Of a stretch of 6,895 nucleotides of DNA, positions 6,120-6,895 are shown piece after piece. Numbering within the stretch: position 1 is the first letter of the stretch; each line of letters opens with the position of its first letter. The DNA is taken from the NCBI GenBank assembly GCA_002717765.1, contig PBCB01000018.1, positions 21,575 to 28,469 on the forward strand, given 5' to 3'. This stretch comes from Fidelibacterota bacterium. GTDB lineage: Bacteria > Marinisomatota > Marinisomatia > Marinisomatales > TCS55. The notes beneath the pieces were generated by a model that saw only the letters and a program-made list of their open reading frames with translations, did not search any database and was not told the DNA's origin. The translations under genes were made by a program, and so were the position numbers.

Positions 6120-6695
6120 ATGTTTTACCTGCTCAATATTATGCTAGCCCTTGCTATTAACTCTCAATCAATCGAAACCCCCAAATATACTATCATCGAA
6201 AAATTTAAACGATTTGAGGTAAGAGACTATGGAACGGTGATCACCGCGTATACCACTATAAATGATGAATACAGGGTATCGACCTATACAGGCTTTAGAC
6301 GTATCGCAAATTATATCTTTGGTGGTAATGACAAGGAGATGAAAATAGCAATGACCGCTCCCGTGATCACTGAAATACCTTCCAGCCCAAAACAACCGCA
6401 TAAAGTTCATTTTGTAATGCCTAGTGAGCATAAACTGGAATCTCTACCTAGCCCCAATTTAAAAAGCGTGAATGTTGAAAAAGAAAACCTAGGGGTGATG
6501 GCTGCTATTCAATTTGGAGGATGGGCTACCGAAAGCCGCGCTAATTATTACATCAATTTTCTATTAAAAGAGCTCAAAGAAAATAATATCAAGATCAATG
6601 GTGAAGTGTGTGTTGCGCAATACAACGGTCCGATGACCGTGCCCCCATTTAGAAAAAACGAGATCTTGATCCCAGTTGTTCTAAGCGCTAAATAA
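6120..6695 (+). CDS. SOUL / heme-binding-protein family protein, probably exported
   Basis: This 191-aa protein matches the SOUL/HBP family in length and landmarks: YTIIEKFKRFEVRDYG near the start (23-38), KIAMTAPV (75-82), FVMPSE (98-103), FGGWATE (132-138) and the C-terminal AQYNGPMTVPPFRKNEI (166-182). The first 15-17 residues (MFYLLNIMLALAINSQS) are hydrophobic and could be a signal peptide, which would put it outside the cytoplasm. Eukaryotic members bind heme or porphyrin; the function of bacterial ones is not settled, and the heme-ligand His of mammalian SOUL is not evident here (His are at 94, 97 and 104). Start ATG 6120 is 5 nt after the previous stop and lacks a ribosome site; M8 is a less likely alternative because it would shorten the signal. 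It lies in the exported-protein run between the propeller and a lipoprotein. Confidence 0.87.
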   Translation: MFYLLNIMLALAINSQSIETPKYTIIEKFKRFEVRDYGTVITAYTTINDEYRVSTYTGFRRIANYIFGGNDKEMKIAMTAPVITEIPSSPKQPHKVHFVMPSEHKLESLPSPNLKSVNVEKENLGVMAAIQFGGWATESRANYYINFLLKELKENNIKINGEVCVAQYNGPMTVPPFRKNEILIPVVLSAK

Positions 6696-6700
6696 CCCAT

Positions 6701-6706
6701 AAGGTG
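6701..6706 (+). promoter_or_regulatory. Ribosome binding site AAGGTG for a TTG start
   Basis: AAGGTG is followed by 5 nt and then TTG 6712-6714. The nearer ATG at 6707 is abutted by the site and meets TGA after two codons, so it cannot start a gene. This decides the TTG start of the lipoprotein. Confidence 0.6.
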
Positions 6707-6711
6707 ATGTT

Positions 6712-6895
6712 TTGAAAAAAATAATAATATTATGTTTTTTATTATATGCGTGCGGAACGGTTGACCGTTCTACGATGAATACCGTGCGTTTAAAATCGGA
6801 TGCAACAACCGATAGCATTGAGCATGTGGTAAAAGAGATGCTGATTGCGATTAGCACCAATGATTTAGAAAAAGCAAAGTACCATGTGCTAGAGG
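6712..6895 (+). CDS. Lipoprotein, 3' partial, unknown function
   Basis: The frame opens at TTG 6712 and runs off the right edge, giving 61 residues. It begins MKKIIILCFLLYACG, a short basic start, hydrophobic core and lipobox LYAC with Cys14 as the likely lipidated residue, so the product should be anchored in a membrane by a lipid. The visible mature part (SDATTDSIEHVVKEML, then ISTNDLEKAKYHV) is polar and probably helical, but too short to place in a family. It starts 16 nt after the SOUL-family stop and has a fair ribosome site, so it is probably the fourth gene in the run of exported proteins. An ATG at codon 22 is possible but would lose the lipoprotein signal. Confidence 0.7.
   Translation, partial: MKKIIILCFLLYACGTVDRSTMNTVRLKSDATTDSIEHVVKEMLIAISTNDLEKAKYHVLE
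6755..6770 (+). repeat. Perfect 7-bp inverted repeat inside the lipoprotein gene
   Basis: GAACGGT, then TG, then ACCGTTC forms a near-continuous palindrome starting 43 nt after the lipoprotein start codon, just after the lipobox codons. It could be an operator-like site or a short mRNA hairpin, but may simply be coding sequence (GTVDRST). Nothing else in the window shares it. Confidence 0.35.

Noticed and set aside
6707..6715. ATG TTT TGA as a tiny leader peptide or alternative lipoprotein start
   Set aside because: It directly abuts AAGGTG, too close for initiation, and stops after two codons; TTG 6712 has correct spacing and gives a full lipoprotein signal.

Overview
The window is AT-rich bacterial DNA with short intergenic gaps, and ordinary ribosome binding sites precede several genes. 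The gene mix suggests the FCB group (Bacteroidota and relatives), possibly Marinimicrobia/SAR406: a GldG-type ABC auxiliary protein followed by a DUF4340 protein, a Bacteroidota-like barrel protein family, and a secreted FG-GAP/VCBS propeller. This is inference from gene content; there is no rRNA or marker gene here. Clear Shine-Dalgarno motifs (GGAGGAG, GAGGGG) are less usual for core Bacteroidetes.

Layout. (1) Positions 1-729, plus strand: the 3' end of a gldG-like gene overlaps a DUF4340 gene by 8 nt; these are likely the tail of an ABC-export operon. (2) Positions 817-2097, plus: an unusual fusion of an N-terminal PAS sensor domain to a complete UbiA-superfamily prenyltransferase resembling MenA. 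(3) Positions 4107 down to 2122, minus: a compact four-gene operon. In order of transcription it has a membrane fatty-acid-hydroxylase/sterol-desaturase family enzyme, a 40-aa membrane microprotein, an 88-aa two-helix membrane protein, and a short-chain dehydrogenase/reductase. The last three genes overlap their neighbours, by 1 base in a TGATG junction and then by 11 bases. The operon converges on the PAS-UbiA gene with a 24-bp gap, and a hairpin there may serve as terminator. (4) Positions 4180-6895, plus, divergent from the previous operon: four genes for exported proteins. These are a barrel-like envelope protein, a seven-bladed FG-GAP propeller, a SOUL/heme-binding-like protein, and a lipoprotein that starts at TTG and runs off the window.

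How they may work together. The minus operon pairs a di-iron lipid hydroxylase/desaturase with an SDR oxidoreductase, which fits sequential hydroxylation and oxidation of a lipid or isoprenoid; the substrate cannot be read from sequence. The neighbouring PAS-UbiA enzyme would make a membrane quinone or other prenylated product, perhaps under control of a redox, ligand or light signal sensed by PAS. The plus operon looks like a cell-envelope module. Nothing in the window looks mobile: I see no IS, tRNA, rRNA, CRISPR array or phage gene.
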